DNA from: Paenibacillus cellulositrophicus
GTDB lineage: Bacteria; Bacillota; Bacilli; Paenibacillales; Paenibacillaceae
Length of the DNA stretch: 64,000 bases
Assembly: GCF_009363095.1 (NCBI RefSeq)
Contig: NZ_CP045296.1
Coordinates: forward strand, 124,001 to 188,000
Direction: 5' to 3'
Of this stretch, positions 33,126 through 42,395 are shown piece after piece. Within the stretch, counting starts at the first letter, position 1. Every line of letters begins with the position of its first letter. Both the position numbers and the translations under genes were made by a program. The notes beneath the pieces were generated by a model, which saw only the letters and a list, made by a program, of their open reading frames with translations, searched no databases and had not been told where the DNA came from.

Positions 33126-34982
33126 TTGGAACTTCAAGTAACGAACAGCCCTTTTAACCAAGAGCAGGTCGAGCTGCTCAACCGTCTGCTGCCCACATTA
33201 ACCGATGCCCAGCGCATCTGGTTGAGCGGATATATCGCAGCGGCCGCCGTAACGGGTAGCGCTGTGCTGGGAACCGCCCCCATTGCGGCTGCCGCAAATG
33301 CGCCGGCTGCGTCTCCGGTAAGCACGGCACCGGCTGCGCCGAAAGAGGTTACCGTCCTGTACGGGTCGCAGACCGGCAATTGCGGGGCGTTGGCCAAGAA
33401 GGTGACCAAGAGACTGCAGGATCAGGGCTTTGAGGTCAAGCTTTCTTCGATGAGCGATTTTAAACCGAACGGATTGAAAAAGGTGGAAAACCTGCTGATT
33501 CTGGTCAGCACGCATGGCGAAGGGGATCCGCCGGACAACGCTATATCCTTTTATGAGTTTCTGCACAGCAAGCGGGCGCCGCAGCTTGAAGGCATGCCGT
33601 TCTCTGTACTGGCGCTTGGAGACACCTCCTATGAGTTCTTCTGCCAGACAGGCAAGGATTTTGACAAGCGGCTGGAAGAACTGGGCGGCAAGCGGCTCGT
33701 TCCGCGCGTCGATTGCGACGTGGACTTCGACGAGCCGGCGGCGGAATGGATCAACAGCGTGGCCAGTGCGTTTGCCGAGCTTGCCGGAGCAGGAGCCGGA
33801 GCTGCACCGCAGGCCGTGCCTGTCACGGCAGATTCGCTGCTCGCATCCGCGGAATCGGAATATTCCAGAACCAATCCGTTCCAGGCCGAGGTTCTGGAGA
33901 ATATCAACCTGAACGGCCGCGGTTCCGACCGCGAAACCCGGCATTTGGAAATTTCGCTGGAGGGATCGAATCTGGAGTATGAACCCGGAGACAGTCTGGG
34001 CATCTACCCGGAAAACCATCCGCGGCTAGTCGACGAATTAATCGAGGCGATGGGTTGGTCCGGTGAAGAATCCGTACCGGTTAACAAAAACGGCGATGAG
34101 GCTACGCTACGCGAGGCGCTTCTCCACCATTATGAAATCACGGTGCTCACCAAGCCTTTGCTGGAAAAGACAGCCGCGCTCATTTCTAACGGTGCTTTGA
34201 ACGAACTGCTCGCATCGGTTCATGATGAGCTGAGAGCCTACATCGAGGAACGCGATTTGCTCGATCTGGTGCAGGATTATTCCCTGAAGGGCATCCCGGC
34301 CAGAGAGTTCGTAGCCATTTTGCGCAAAATTCCGGCCCGTCTGTATTCGATCGCCAGCAGCCTGAAGGCGTCGCCGGACGAGGTGCATGTAACGGTCCGG
34401 ACCGTCCGCTACGAGAACCGCGGAAGAGAGCGGTACGGCGTCTGCTCCGTACAGTTGGCTGAACGAAGCGAACCCGGATCGGCTTTGCCGGTCTATATCC
34501 AGCATAATCCGAACTTTAAGCTTCCGCAAAATCCGGATACCCCGATCATCATGATCGGCCCGGGCACAGGCGTCGCTCCGTTCCGCGCATTTTTGAGCGA
34601 GCGGGAAGAGACCGGAGCCGAAGGCAAGAGCTGGCTGTTTTACGGTGACCAGCACTTCGCGACCGACTTCCTGTACCAGATCGAATGGCAGCGCTGGCTC
34701 AAGGACGGCGTCCTGACGCGCATGGACGTGGCATTCTCGCGCGATTCTGATCAGAAGGTTTACGTCCAGCACCGCATGCTGGAGAAGAGCCGGGAACTGT
34801 ATCAGTGGCTGCAGGAAGGCGCTGTGGTATATGTGTGCGGCGACGAGAAACGAATGGCCCATGACGTCCATTCCACGCTGATTACGATCCTTGAACAGGA
34901 GGGCGGTCTCAGTCCTGAGGAAGCTGCCGAATATATGATTCGCATGCAGCAGGAGAAACGTTACCAGCGGGATGTTTATTAA
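33126..34982 (+). CDS. cysJ: Assimilatory sulfite reductase (NADPH) flavoprotein subunit
   Basis: 618 residues. After a helical start and an Ala/Pro-rich linker (to about residue 75) come the flavodoxin domain with VLYGSQTGNCG for FMN, an FAD domain with RLYSIASS, and an NADPH domain with MIGPGTGVAPFRAF. It passes electrons from NADPH through FAD and FMN to CysI. TTG at 33126 follows GAGGTGG by 7 bases; upstream in-frame codons overlap that site. A 28-codon frame (33071-33157) overlaps the start in another frame. Cotranscribed with cysI. Confidence 0.95.
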   Translation: MELQVTNSPFNQEQVELLNRLLPTLTDAQRIWLSGYIAAAAVTGSAVLGTAPIAAAANAPAASPVSTAPAAPKEVTVLYGSQTGNCGALAKKVTKRLQDQGFEVKLSSMSDFKPNGLKKVENLLILVSTHGEGDPPDNAISFYEFLHSKRAPQLEGMPFSVLALGDTSYEFFCQTGKDFDKRLEELGGKRLVPRVDCDVDFDEPAAEWINSVASAFAELAGAGAGAAPQAVPVTADSLLASAESEYSRTNPFQAEVLENINLNGRGSDRETRHLEISLEGSNLEYEPGDSLGIYPENHPRLVDELIEAMGWSGEESVPVNKNGDEATLREALLHHYEITVLTKPLLEKTAALISNGALNELLASVHDELRAYIEERDLLDLVQDYSLKGIPAREFVAILRKIPARLYSIASSLKASPDEVHVTVRTVRYENRGRERYGVCSVQLAERSEPGSALPVYIQHNPNFKLPQNPDTPIIMIGPGTGVAPFRAFLSEREETGAEGKSWLFYGDQHFATDFLYQIEWQRWLKDGVLTRMDVAFSRDSDQKVYVQHRMLEKSRELYQWLQEGAVVYVCGDEKRMAHDVHSTLITILEQEGGLSPEEAAEYMIRMQQEKRYQRDVY

Positions 34983-35019
34983 GCGCATCCGATAGGCAAG
35001 CGAGAAGGAGAGAGCAAAC

Positions 35020-36744
35020 ATGTCTGATAACAATTTGATGTCACCAAACAGCGCGCCCCACAGCGATGTGGAGGATATCAAACGCAGAAGCAACTATTTG
35101 CGGGGAAACCTGGTGGAAACGCTGAAGGATCCGATCACCGGGTCGATCCCCGAGGACGATAACCGGCTGATGAAGCATCACGGCAGCTACATGCAGGATG
35201 ACCGGGACCTGCGCAACGAACGGCAGAAGCAGAAGCTTGAGCCGGCTTACCAGTTTATGCTCCGGGTGCGCGCGTCGGGCGGCGTGGTTACCCCGCAGCA
35301 GTGGCTGATGATGGACCGGATTTCCCAGAAGTACGGGAACGGGACGATCCGCCTGACGACACGCCAGTCGTTTCAGCTGCATGGGGTGCTGAAGTGGAAC
35401 CTCAAGAACACGATCCGCGAGGTGAACGAATCGCTGCTCAGCACACTGGCCGCCTGCGGCGACGTGAACCGGAACGTCATGTGCAATCCGAATCCGTACG
35501 AGTCGGAGATTCATTCGGAGGTGTACGACTGGGCCCGCAAGCTGAGTGCCCATTTGGATCCGCGGAGCCGGGCTTATTATGAGATCTGGCTTGACGAAGA
35601 AAAGGTGGTGGACAGCCACGATCATGACGTGGAACAGGAGCCGATCTACGGTCCGGTATACCTGCCGCGTAAGTTCAAGATCGGCATGGCGATCCCGCCT
35701 TCCAACGATGTCGACGTATTTTCGCAGGACCTCGGGTTGATCGCCATTGTAGAGGACGGACGTCTGGCCGGATTCAACGTTTCGGTCGGCGGGGGCATGG
35801 GGATGACCCACGGCGATCCGGCCACGTACCCGCAGGTAGGGCAGGTCATCGGGTTCTGCACGCCGGAGCAGGTGATCGATCTGGCAGAGAAAACCGTGAC
35901 GATCCAACGCGACTACGGCGACCGTTCCGTGCGGAAACACGCGCGCTTCAAGTATACGATTGACGACCGCGGCATCGACTGGTTTATCCAGGAGCTGACC
36001 GCGCGTCTCGGGTGGGAGCTGGAGCCGGCAAGACCGTTCCATTTCGAAAGCAACGGCGACCGGTACGGCTGGGTCAAAGGCAGCAACGGCAAGTGGCATT
36101 TGACCCTCTTTATCCAGAACGGACGGATCAAGGACGAAGAAGGGTATGAGCTGATGACCGGCTTGCGCGAAATCGCCAAGGTTCATACCGGGGATTTCCG
36201 GCTCACGCCGAACCAGAATCTGGTGATCGGCAGTGTGAGCAGCCAGAAAAAGAAGAAGATCACCGAATTGGTGCAGCAGTACGGTCTGACCGACGGGATC
36301 CATTATTCGGCGCTGCGCCGTAATTCGATGGCATGCGTGGCCCTGCCGACCTGCGGTCTGGCAATGGCTGAATCCGAACGCTACCTGCCTACGCTGCTCG
36401 GCAAAATCGAGCCGATCCTGGAGGAAGCGGGGCTACGTGAAGAAGAAATCGTCATCCGGATGACAGGCTGCCCGAACGGCTGCGCAAGACCGGCCCTGGC
36501 GGAAATCGCCTTTATCGGCAAGGCGCCGGGCAAATACAACATGTACCTCGGCGGCGGATTTGCCGGGGAACGGCTCAACAAGCTCTACAAGGAAAATATC
36601 GGCGAGGCCGAAATTTTGGATTCCCTGAAGCAAATTATTTTCCATTATGCCAAGGAACGCCGGGACGGCGAGCATTTCGGCGATTTTACCATCCGCGCCG
36701 GTTATGTGAAGGAAGTCCGCTCGGGACAATTTTTCCATGCCTGA
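35020..36744 (+). CDS. cysI: Assimilatory sulfite reductase hemoprotein subunit
   Basis: 574 residues, usual length. The siroheme/4Fe-4S cysteines are present as CVALPTCG and GCPNGCARP near residues 435-490. The substrate-side motif RLTTRQSFQLHG lies near residue 110. It reduces sulfite to sulfide for cysteine synthesis together with CysJ, 37 bp upstream in the same operon. A strong bidirectional terminator follows. Confidence 0.96.
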   Translation: MSDNNLMSPNSAPHSDVEDIKRRSNYLRGNLVETLKDPITGSIPEDDNRLMKHHGSYMQDDRDLRNERQKQKLEPAYQFMLRVRASGGVVTPQQWLMMDRISQKYGNGTIRLTTRQSFQLHGVLKWNLKNTIREVNESLLSTLAACGDVNRNVMCNPNPYESEIHSEVYDWARKLSAHLDPRSRAYYEIWLDEEKVVDSHDHDVEQEPIYGPVYLPRKFKIGMAIPPSNDVDVFSQDLGLIAIVEDGRLAGFNVSVGGGMGMTHGDPATYPQVGQVIGFCTPEQVIDLAEKTVTIQRDYGDRSVRKHARFKYTIDDRGIDWFIQELTARLGWELEPARPFHFESNGDRYGWVKGSNGKWHLTLFIQNGRIKDEEGYELMTGLREIAKVHTGDFRLTPNQNLVIGSVSSQKKKKITELVQQYGLTDGIHYSALRRNSMACVALPTCGLAMAESERYLPTLLGKIEPILEEAGLREEEIVIRMTGCPNGCARPALAEIAFIGKAPGKYNMYLGGGFAGERLNKLYKENIGEAEILDSLKQIIFHYAKERRDGEHFGDFTIRAGYVKEVRSGQFFHA

Positions 36745-36804
36745 TGGCATAAGCAGCCGAATCGGCAGTGGCTCGGTACGCTGCGGACGGTCATAACGGC
36801 AGCG

Positions 36805-36839
36805 CAAAAAAGTGCAGTCCCCAGCGGACTGCACTTTTT
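36805..36839. terminator. Bidirectional terminator between cysI and PAP2 genes
   Basis: AAAAAGTGCAGTCC pairs perfectly with GGACTGCACTTTTT around CCAGC. Confidence 0.93.
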
Positions 36840-36854
36840 ATGCTGTATATAAAC

Positions 36855-37391
36855 TCATAGATTGATCACGGCGACAGTGAGCACCGCCGTCACGCCGCCG
36901 ACGAAGCTTCCGACCAGACAGTCCGAAGGGTAGTGCAGTCCGAGATAAATCCGGGAAATACAGACGATGAGTGCCATAACAAGCAGCAGGACGGCGACCC
37001 AAGAGCCCATAAACAGAAACGGCGTAATGATGGAAAAGATGGCCGTCGAATGCCCGGATGGGAACGAGGGGTCCTTCAGCGGGTTTTTGCCAACCCGAAC
37101 GCCTTCGAGAGCGAGGTAGGGGCGAATCCGCTGGACCTTGCGTTTAATCAGGGTCGTAATCAAAAAGCTGATGGCCAGCGCGGCAAAGCTCTGCAGACTC
37201 GTTGTCCGCCACGGCTCGGGAGCAAACAGCGCCACGGACAGCGTCAGGGTAATCGTAAACAGCGCGCCGCCCAGGTGGGTCAGCAAGCGCAACGCAGCAT
37301 GGAGCATGGTCGGATTCTGAGTTCGGTTAATCCAGTGGAATATGCGCCGGTCCCAGCCGTGCGCCTGCTCCATATAACGGGTGATGATCAT
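36855..37391 (-). CDS. PAP2-family membrane phosphatase
   Basis: 178 residues with about five membrane spans. The three PAP2 motifs are complete: KRKVQRIRP, PSFPSGHS and SRIYLGLHYPSD. Such proteins dephosphorylate lipid phosphates such as undecaprenyl pyrophosphate or phosphatidic/phosphatidylglycerol phosphate at the outer membrane face. The ATG at 37391 follows GAGGAGG. It lies downstream of a DedA gene on the same strand, and both act on membrane lipids. Confidence 0.93.
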   Translation of the reverse strand: MIITRYMEQAHGWDRRIFHWINRTQNPTMLHAALRLLTHLGGALFTITLTLSVALFAPEPWRTTSLQSFAALAISFLITTLIKRKVQRIRPYLALEGVRVGKNPLKDPSFPSGHSTAIFSIITPFLFMGSWVAVLLLVMALIVCISRIYLGLHYPSDCLVGSFVGGVTAVLTVAVINL

Positions 37392-37463
37392 GCAACGGTC
37401 CTCCTCAAAAATGTGTTTTTTGCATCGAATGGTCGTCAGCGTCGGAAGCTTAACCCTATTGCC

Positions 37464-38081
37464 TCATTGCCTCGAATGAACCTTGGTACGCTTGCGCCAT
37501 TTCAGGTAAATGTATACGGCCAGAATGGCGAACACGGCGGCCACGACGTATTTCAAAAAATGCTCCGTCCAGGTCAAGACCAGCTGCCATTGATTGCCGA
37601 AAATGTAACCGATCCCGACAAAGACGGTAACCCAGAGCGCGGATCCCGTGTAGGCGTACAAGGCGAAGGTGCGGTAAGGGATGCGGATGATCCCTGTAAA
37701 GTAGCCGATAAACTGTCTGACTCCCGGAATGAAATAACTGAACAGCAGCAGCTTGTTCCCGTATTTGTGATATACTCTGGCGGTCTTTTCCACATGCTCC
37801 GGTTTGAGAAAAAGCCATTTCCCGTAGCGCTCAATCAGCGGCTGACCCAGCTTGTACCCTAGCACGTAAGTAACCGTCAGCCCGACGATGGAGCCGAGGT
37901 AGGCGGCACCTAAAGCCGGAAGCAGGTCCAGTACGCCTTTATAGGACAAATACCCGGTGTAGGTAAGCGTCGTATTGCCTGGCGGGATCGGCAAGGCGAT
38001 GGCATCAAGCGGAAGTCCGAGAAGCAGGACCCAATATCCGTACTGTCCGAACAGCCGCTCGATATATCCCAGCACATCCAT
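37464..38081 (-). CDS. DedA-family membrane protein
   Basis: 205 residues with four to five hydrophobic segments. The family signatures are PIPPGNTTLTYTGYLS near the start and FSYFIPGVRQFIGYFTGIIRIPYRTF in the middle (residues about 113-138). DedA proteins flip polyprenyl phosphates or phospholipids and support envelope homeostasis. Transcribed 72 bp upstream of the PAP2 phosphatase gene, probably in one operon; together they may recycle undecaprenyl phosphate, which is inference. Confidence 0.92.
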   Translation of the reverse strand: MDVLGYIERLFGQYGYWVLLLGLPLDAIALPIPPGNTTLTYTGYLSYKGVLDLLPALGAAYLGSIVGLTVTYVLGYKLGQPLIERYGKWLFLKPEHVEKTARVYHKYGNKLLLFSYFIPGVRQFIGYFTGIIRIPYRTFALYAYTGSALWVTVFVGIGYIFGNQWQLVLTWTEHFLKYVVAAVFAILAVYIYLKWRKRTKVHSRQ

Positions 38082-38403
38082 ATGAATCTCCTTATCGTGA
38101 TTGTACTTGTGCTTTCCATTTTAATTAGCAAAGATTAAGAACTGATGAACAGAAAGCTTAAGAAAGTATTAAGCCGTCTGCCCGATTTCTTAACAGTCCG
38201 GAAGAACTTGTATTCCCATGATACGCAAATTTTTGCCGGAGCAAAACCGTCTCCGGTTGGGGCGGAAACCCGTCTTAAGACCAGGTTTTTCCTGCGGCGC
38301 GATTTTATATAAAATTGTCGTAATATTATACTGTATTAACGGTTTTTCATGTGTTAGATTAAGGGCATGATGTCTTAATATTAAATACTGAGGAGCGCTG
38401 GAT
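38082..38403. other. Divergent intergenic region between DedA and Gfo/Idh genes
   Basis: 322 bp, AT-rich next to both genes, without an ORF. It holds repeated TTAAG elements, with CTTAAGAAAGTATTAAG forming an inverted repeat near 38158-38175, and the two TTAAG copies 11 bp apart. PhoP sites in Bacillus also use 11-bp spaced TT-A-A repeats, so phosphate control of DedA is possible but unproven. No strong promoter consensus was identified for either gene. Confidence 0.4.
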
Positions 38404-39405
38404 ATGATCAGAATCGGTAAAATAAGCTATTGGCATGTGCATGCATGGGACTATACGAAACAAGCTGAGGCTCATCCGGGTGCGGAAATCGTGGCTGTGT
38501 GGGACGAAAATCCGGAGCGTGGGCAAGAAGCCGCCGATAAGCAGGGTGTAACTTTTTACGCTTCATTGGATGAAATGCTAAGCCGTGACGATATCGATGG
38601 GGTCATCGTGGATGCGCCAACGAACATGCACCGCGAAGTCATGATCAAAGCCGCAGAAGCCGGCAAGCATATCTTTACGGAAAAGGTTATTGCCGCAACG
38701 CTGAGCGAGGTCAACGACATTATTGCGGCTGTGGAGAAAAATAACGTGAAGCTGACCGTATCCCTTCCCAGACTGAACGACGGCTATACGCTGGCGATTC
38801 GGGAACTTCTGGACCAGGAGCTCCTGGGCAAGGTAACTTATGTACGTGTGCGGCTGTCCCACAACGGGGCGACGGCCAATTGGCTGCCTGCGCATTTTTA
38901 TAAGAAGGAAGAGACGCTCGGCGGCGCCCTGATCGATCTTGGCTGCCATCCAATGTATTTGACGAGACTTTTCTTGAGAGAAGAGCCTGTGGACGTGAGC
39001 GCGCAATTTGGATACATAACCGGAAAAGAAGTGGAAGACAACGCGGTTGCGACTTTGTCTACGAAATCAGGCGCAGTAGGCGTCGTTGAAGCCGGATTCG
39101 TGAACAACTTTTCTCCGTTTACCGTGGAGGTGCACGGCACCGAAGGAACGATCCTGTTCGGAACGCCGGACAGCAAGCTGCTGCTTCGTACGACTCGCAA
39201 TGAGGAATACAAGGATGCCTGGGTCGAGATTCCGGTACCGTCCAACCGCGAAAGCGCATTTGAGCAGTGGATCAGCCATATCGAACAAGGCACAACTGCC
39301 GATGAAAACATCGCGATGGCGATCGAATTGACGAAGCTCATGGAAGCGGCCAATCTGTCGAACGCGGAGCGCCGCGCCGTTAAACTGAACGAACTGCAAG
39401 GCTAA
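38404..39405 (+). CDS. Gfo/Idh/MocA-family NAD(P)-dependent oxidoreductase
   Basis: 333 residues. Rossmann domain at the N terminus and the EKP motif as EKVIA (residues about 93-97), where Lys is kept and Pro is replaced. The catalytic-site histidine segment is LIDLGCHPMYL. These enzymes oxidise or reduce sugar hydroxyls, typically inositols, rare hexoses or glycosides. The nucleotide loop at the start (GKISYWHVHAW) lacks the usual GxGxxG glycines, unlike its partner at 40407. First gene of a three-gene operon with an AraC regulator and a second oxidoreductase. Confidence 0.88.
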   Translation: MIRIGKISYWHVHAWDYTKQAEAHPGAEIVAVWDENPERGQEAADKQGVTFYASLDEMLSRDDIDGVIVDAPTNMHREVMIKAAEAGKHIFTEKVIAATLSEVNDIIAAVEKNNVKLTVSLPRLNDGYTLAIRELLDQELLGKVTYVRVRLSHNGATANWLPAHFYKKEETLGGALIDLGCHPMYLTRLFLREEPVDVSAQFGYITGKEVEDNAVATLSTKSGAVGVVEAGFVNNFSPFTVEVHGTEGTILFGTPDSKLLLRTTRNEEYKDAWVEIPVPSNRESAFEQWISHIEQGTTADENIAMAIELTKLMEAANLSNAERRAVKLNELQG

Positions 39406-39443
39406 CCATCACAGAACTTATCAGACATAAGGATGTTGCTGCA

Positions 39444-40391
39444 ATGATGAATAATTTTCCATACGAAACTATGCAGGGACGCCAGGATGCTTTGGAGCGT
39501 CTGGATTTACGCATTTATTGGGGAAATTATGAGATTCGGGTGATACGTTTTCATTTGACTTCTTTTCCTCCGGGGAAAATCGTGTCCTTTCACAAGCATG
39601 CCGAGTTTGAGTTTCACTTTATACCGCGCGGCAAGGGAACGGTGATTCTGGTGGATGAACCCTATGCTCTTCAAGAGGGCATGTTCTACCTGACGGGTCC
39701 GGAGGTGCTCCATTACCAAGAAGCAGATCCCGAGGAATCGATGGATGAGCTGTGTCTGCATGTGGATATCCGGGACCTGTCGCAGGTCCAGGATTCCGGC
39801 CAGTCGCCGCGTCCATACGCTGATCCGTGGGAGGCGGCTGAGGCGCATGACTGCATCGAGAAGCTGCGGACGCTGCCGCTGAAGCCCGTGATGGATACGT
39901 ACCGGGCGATGCCGTTTTTCCTGGAAGCCTTCAACGCCTCACAGCAAAAATATTTAGGACTGTATACAACGATTAAAAACTGCATCATTCAAATTCTGCT
40001 CCGCGCCGTGCGCGCTTACGAGCCGGAACCACGGGAGGCGGAGCTTCCGTCCCGGGACATGAAGGCCTACCGGTACCAGCTGGCTTTGGAGTACATCCAT
40101 GCCAACTCTTCCGGCGAAGTGGTGCTGGAGGATGTGGCCGACAAGCTGCATATCAGCTCGAGGCAGCTGCAGCGGATCATTAAGGATCAGGGGGGCGGGC
40201 GGTCCTTCAGCGAAATTTTGGAGGATTTCCGCCTGCAGGAAGTGTGCCGCCAGCTGGTGGAGACGCGCTGGTCCATCGAGAAAATCGCCGTTCAGGGCGG
40301 ATTTTCCAGCGGAAGCTATCTGCATACCGTTTTTCGGAAGAGGTACGGCTACACGCCGTCGGAATACCGGAGAAAGAACGCGAAAGTATAG
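39444..40391 (+). CDS. AraC-family transcriptional regulator
   Basis: 315 residues. N-terminal cupin sensor (FHKHAEFEFHFIPRGKGTVI, residues about 50-70) and a C-terminal AraC double helix-turn-helix (VVLEDVADKLHISSRQLQRII and IEKIAVQGGFSSGSYLHTVF). It sits between two Gfo/Idh genes with 38-bp and 15-bp gaps, so all three are one transcription unit, and it probably controls that unit in response to the sugar they handle. Confidence 0.93.
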   Translation: MMNNFPYETMQGRQDALERLDLRIYWGNYEIRVIRFHLTSFPPGKIVSFHKHAEFEFHFIPRGKGTVILVDEPYALQEGMFYLTGPEVLHYQEADPEESMDELCLHVDIRDLSQVQDSGQSPRPYADPWEAAEAHDCIEKLRTLPLKPVMDTYRAMPFFLEAFNASQQKYLGLYTTIKNCIIQILLRAVRAYEPEPREAELPSRDMKAYRYQLALEYIHANSSGEVVLEDVADKLHISSRQLQRIIKDQGGGRSFSEILEDFRLQEVCRQLVETRWSIEKIAVQGGFSSGSYLHTVFRKRYGYTPSEYRRKNAKV

Positions 40392-40406
40392 GAGGATTAC
40401 GATCTC

Positions 40407-41495
40407 GTGGGAAAAACAATTCGGATTGGCATTATCGGAAGCGGGGGCATCGCCGGAGCGCATGCCCGGGCTTACAAAGGAATCGAGGATGTTCAAATCG
40501 TCGGGGTGGCGGATATTCTGCCAGACAAGGCGCAGCAATTCATTGAGCGTTGGGACCTGCCGGATGCGACCGGCTTTGACGACCACCGCAAGCTGCTCGA
40601 GCTGGATCTGGATGGCGTAAGCATCTGTACGCCGAACGTGGCGCATTACCGCACAACGGTGGACGCCCTGTCGGCCGGCAAAAACGTCATGCTGGAGAAG
40701 CCGATGTCGGTCACGCTGGACGAAGCGGTCGAAATGGTGCAGGTTTCCAAGAAAACCGGAAGGATGCTGAATGTCGGTTTCCAGCCGCGCTATGACCCGA
40801 ACATGGCCATCATTAAAAATATGGTCCAGAACGGGCAGTTGGGTAAAGTGTATTACGTGGAAACCGGGGGCGGACGCCGCCGCGGCATGCCGGGCGGAAC
40901 ATTTATCCGTCAAGATATCGCTGGCGCAGGCGCGATGGCCGATATCGGCTGCTATTCGCTGGATCTGGCGCTCAACACGCTTGGTTATCCGAAGCCGCTG
41001 ACCGTCTCCGCTTATACCTCGAACTATTTTGGCACCAATCCGAAATACCACGCGGAAGCCGGACAATTTGACGTTGAGGATTTCGGCGTGGCCATGGTCC
41101 GGTTCGAAGGAGACCTGGTCCTGAACTTCAAGACGTCCTGGGCGATGCATATGGATACGCTTGGTGCGACGATGTTCCTCGGCACGGATGCGGGCATGAA
41201 GGTGCTTCCGGCAGGAAGCGGCCCTTGGAGCGGGGTGTGGGATGGGCATGTCGGCTCCATCTCGCTGTTCCATGACATCCAGGGACATCATACCGAGAGC
41301 AATATTCCGCTCATCAAGCATGAAATCAATGTGTTTGAGGAGAAAATCAAGGATTTTGTCCGCGCGCTGCGTGAAGGCACGCCGGCTCCGATTCCGGGCG
41401 AGGAAATTTTGCGGAATCAGGCCATTATTGACGGCATTATCCGCTCCGCGCAGACGAAGAAGGAAGTCGAGATTCACATTCCTGATCTCGTGTAA
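40407..41495 (+). CDS. Gfo/Idh/MocA-family NAD(P)-dependent oxidoreductase
   Basis: 362 residues. GIIGSGGIAGAHARAY is a full dinucleotide loop, EKPMS carries the EKP lysine, and MADIGCYSLDLAL holds the active-site region. GTG start 11 bases after AGGAGG. It is distinct from the oxidoreductase at 38404; two such enzymes together with one regulator suggest a two-step keto-sugar route, for example oxidation then re-reduction at another carbon, which is inference. The operon ends at a terminator. Confidence 0.92.
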   Translation: MGKTIRIGIIGSGGIAGAHARAYKGIEDVQIVGVADILPDKAQQFIERWDLPDATGFDDHRKLLELDLDGVSICTPNVAHYRTTVDALSAGKNVMLEKPMSVTLDEAVEMVQVSKKTGRMLNVGFQPRYDPNMAIIKNMVQNGQLGKVYYVETGGGRRRGMPGGTFIRQDIAGAGAMADIGCYSLDLALNTLGYPKPLTVSAYTSNYFGTNPKYHAEAGQFDVEDFGVAMVRFEGDLVLNFKTSWAMHMDTLGATMFLGTDAGMKVLPAGSGPWSGVWDGHVGSISLFHDIQGHHTESNIPLIKHEINVFEEKIKDFVRALREGTPAPIPGEEILRNQAIIDGIIRSAQTKKEVEIHIPDLV

Positions 41496-41535
41496 CCGCG
41501 CTAACCAAGTCCATTGCTTTAACCCGCATGGGTAC

Positions 41536-41594
41536 AGCAGTCCGAATTTTCCGCTACGGGATCTTCGGGCTGCTTTTATTTTTTCGGATTTCCG
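41536..41594 (+). terminator. Intrinsic terminator of the Gfo/Idh operon
   Basis: AGCAGTCCGAA (41536-41546) pairs with TTCGGGCTGCT (41574-41584), one G-U, followed by TTTATTTTTTT. Confidence 0.85.
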
Positions 41595-41681
41595 CCGGGC
41601 ACAGGTGTTATCTTTTTCGGGAAATAGGCAAACCTGATTTTGGGAGACCTAAAACCAGAATACAGGAGGACGATTGCAAGT

Positions 41682-42221
41682 ATGAAAAAAATGGTGATGT
41701 CCGTCTGCCTCAGCGCCGGATTTCTGCTCGGATCCGCCGCTGCAACACCGGCTGCTTATGCCAATTCGGAAGAGCCGCAGCTGAAGGTGAAAATCGTGGA
41801 TTCCAAAGGCGGAGAAGTAGGGACGGCGCTTCTGACTCAAAAAGGAGCCGCAGTTCAGATCCATATCGAAGCCGCGAATCTGCCGCCAGGTGAGCACGGC
41901 ATTCATTTCCACGAAAACGGCAAGTGTGATCCGCCTGACTTTAAAACTGCTGGAGCCCATTTCAACCCGACCGGCAAGCAGCACGGCTTCCATAATCCAA
42001 AGGGCTATCATGCCGGAGACCTGCTGAACATTCAGGTGAAGCAGGACGGAACGGTAACCGCCGATTTGGAAACCCAGTCCGTAACGCTTAAAAAGGGGGC
42101 CGACAATTCGCTCCTGAAGCCGGGCGGAACCGCGATCATCATCCATGAGAAAGCGGACGATTACGTGACCGACCCGTCGGGGAACTCCGGCAACCGGATC
42201 GCCTGTGCGCGGATTGATTAG
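41682..42221 (+). CDS. sodC: Exported Cu/Zn superoxide dismutase
   Basis: 179 residues from ATG 41682, behind CAGGAGGACG. A signal peptide runs to about residue 27 (cleavage likely after AYA). Copper and zinc ligands are all visible: the HFH pair in HGIHFHENGKCD, then AGAHFNP, the His in KQHGFH, YHAGD and IIIHEKADD. The disulfide cysteines are in GKCD and ACARI. The Bacillus subtilis homologue YojM lacks copper ligands, so this one may be catalytically active. Single-gene unit with its own terminator. Confidence 0.93.
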   Translation: MKKMVMSVCLSAGFLLGSAAATPAAYANSEEPQLKVKIVDSKGGEVGTALLTQKGAAVQIHIEAANLPPGEHGIHFHENGKCDPPDFKTAGAHFNPTGKQHGFHNPKGYHAGDLLNIQVKQDGTVTADLETQSVTLKKGADNSLLKPGGTAIIIHEKADDYVTDPSGNSGNRIACARID

Positions 42222-42268
42222 CTGCGGCCTGCCGTCAGCATTCCTGGCTGCCGATAGCGATGATATAC

Positions 42269-42303
42269 ACTCCTGAAGGAAAGATGCCTTCAGGAGTTTT
42301 TTT
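42269..42303 (+). terminator. Intrinsic terminator after sodC
   Basis: ACTCCTGAAGG (42269-42279) pairs perfectly with CCTTCAGGAGT (42287-42297), then T residues. Confidence 0.93.
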
Positions 42304-42342
42304 GTGTTCTCGCCGTGTCACAAGCACATATTGGAACGGAAT

Positions 42343-42395
42343 TGTTATCGCTTGCAAAAAAAACGTTGCCCGGCTCCATATTCCTGTGATATATT
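42343..42395 (+). promoter_or_regulatory. Promoter with upstream cre-like site for the MFS gene
   Basis: TTGCCC (42366-42371) and TATATT (42390-42395) with an 18-bp spacer. Upstream, TGTTATCGCTTGCA (42343-42356) matches the CcpA cre consensus at 12 of 14 positions, in a position compatible with activation or repression. Confidence 0.55.

Noticed and set aside
35041..36303. 420-codon open frame antisense to cysI
   Set aside because: Shadow frame; cysI is unambiguous on the plus strand.
39954..41477. 507-codon open frame antisense to the second Gfo/Idh gene
   Set aside because: A by-product of GC-rich codon use; the sense strand encodes a clear dehydrogenase.
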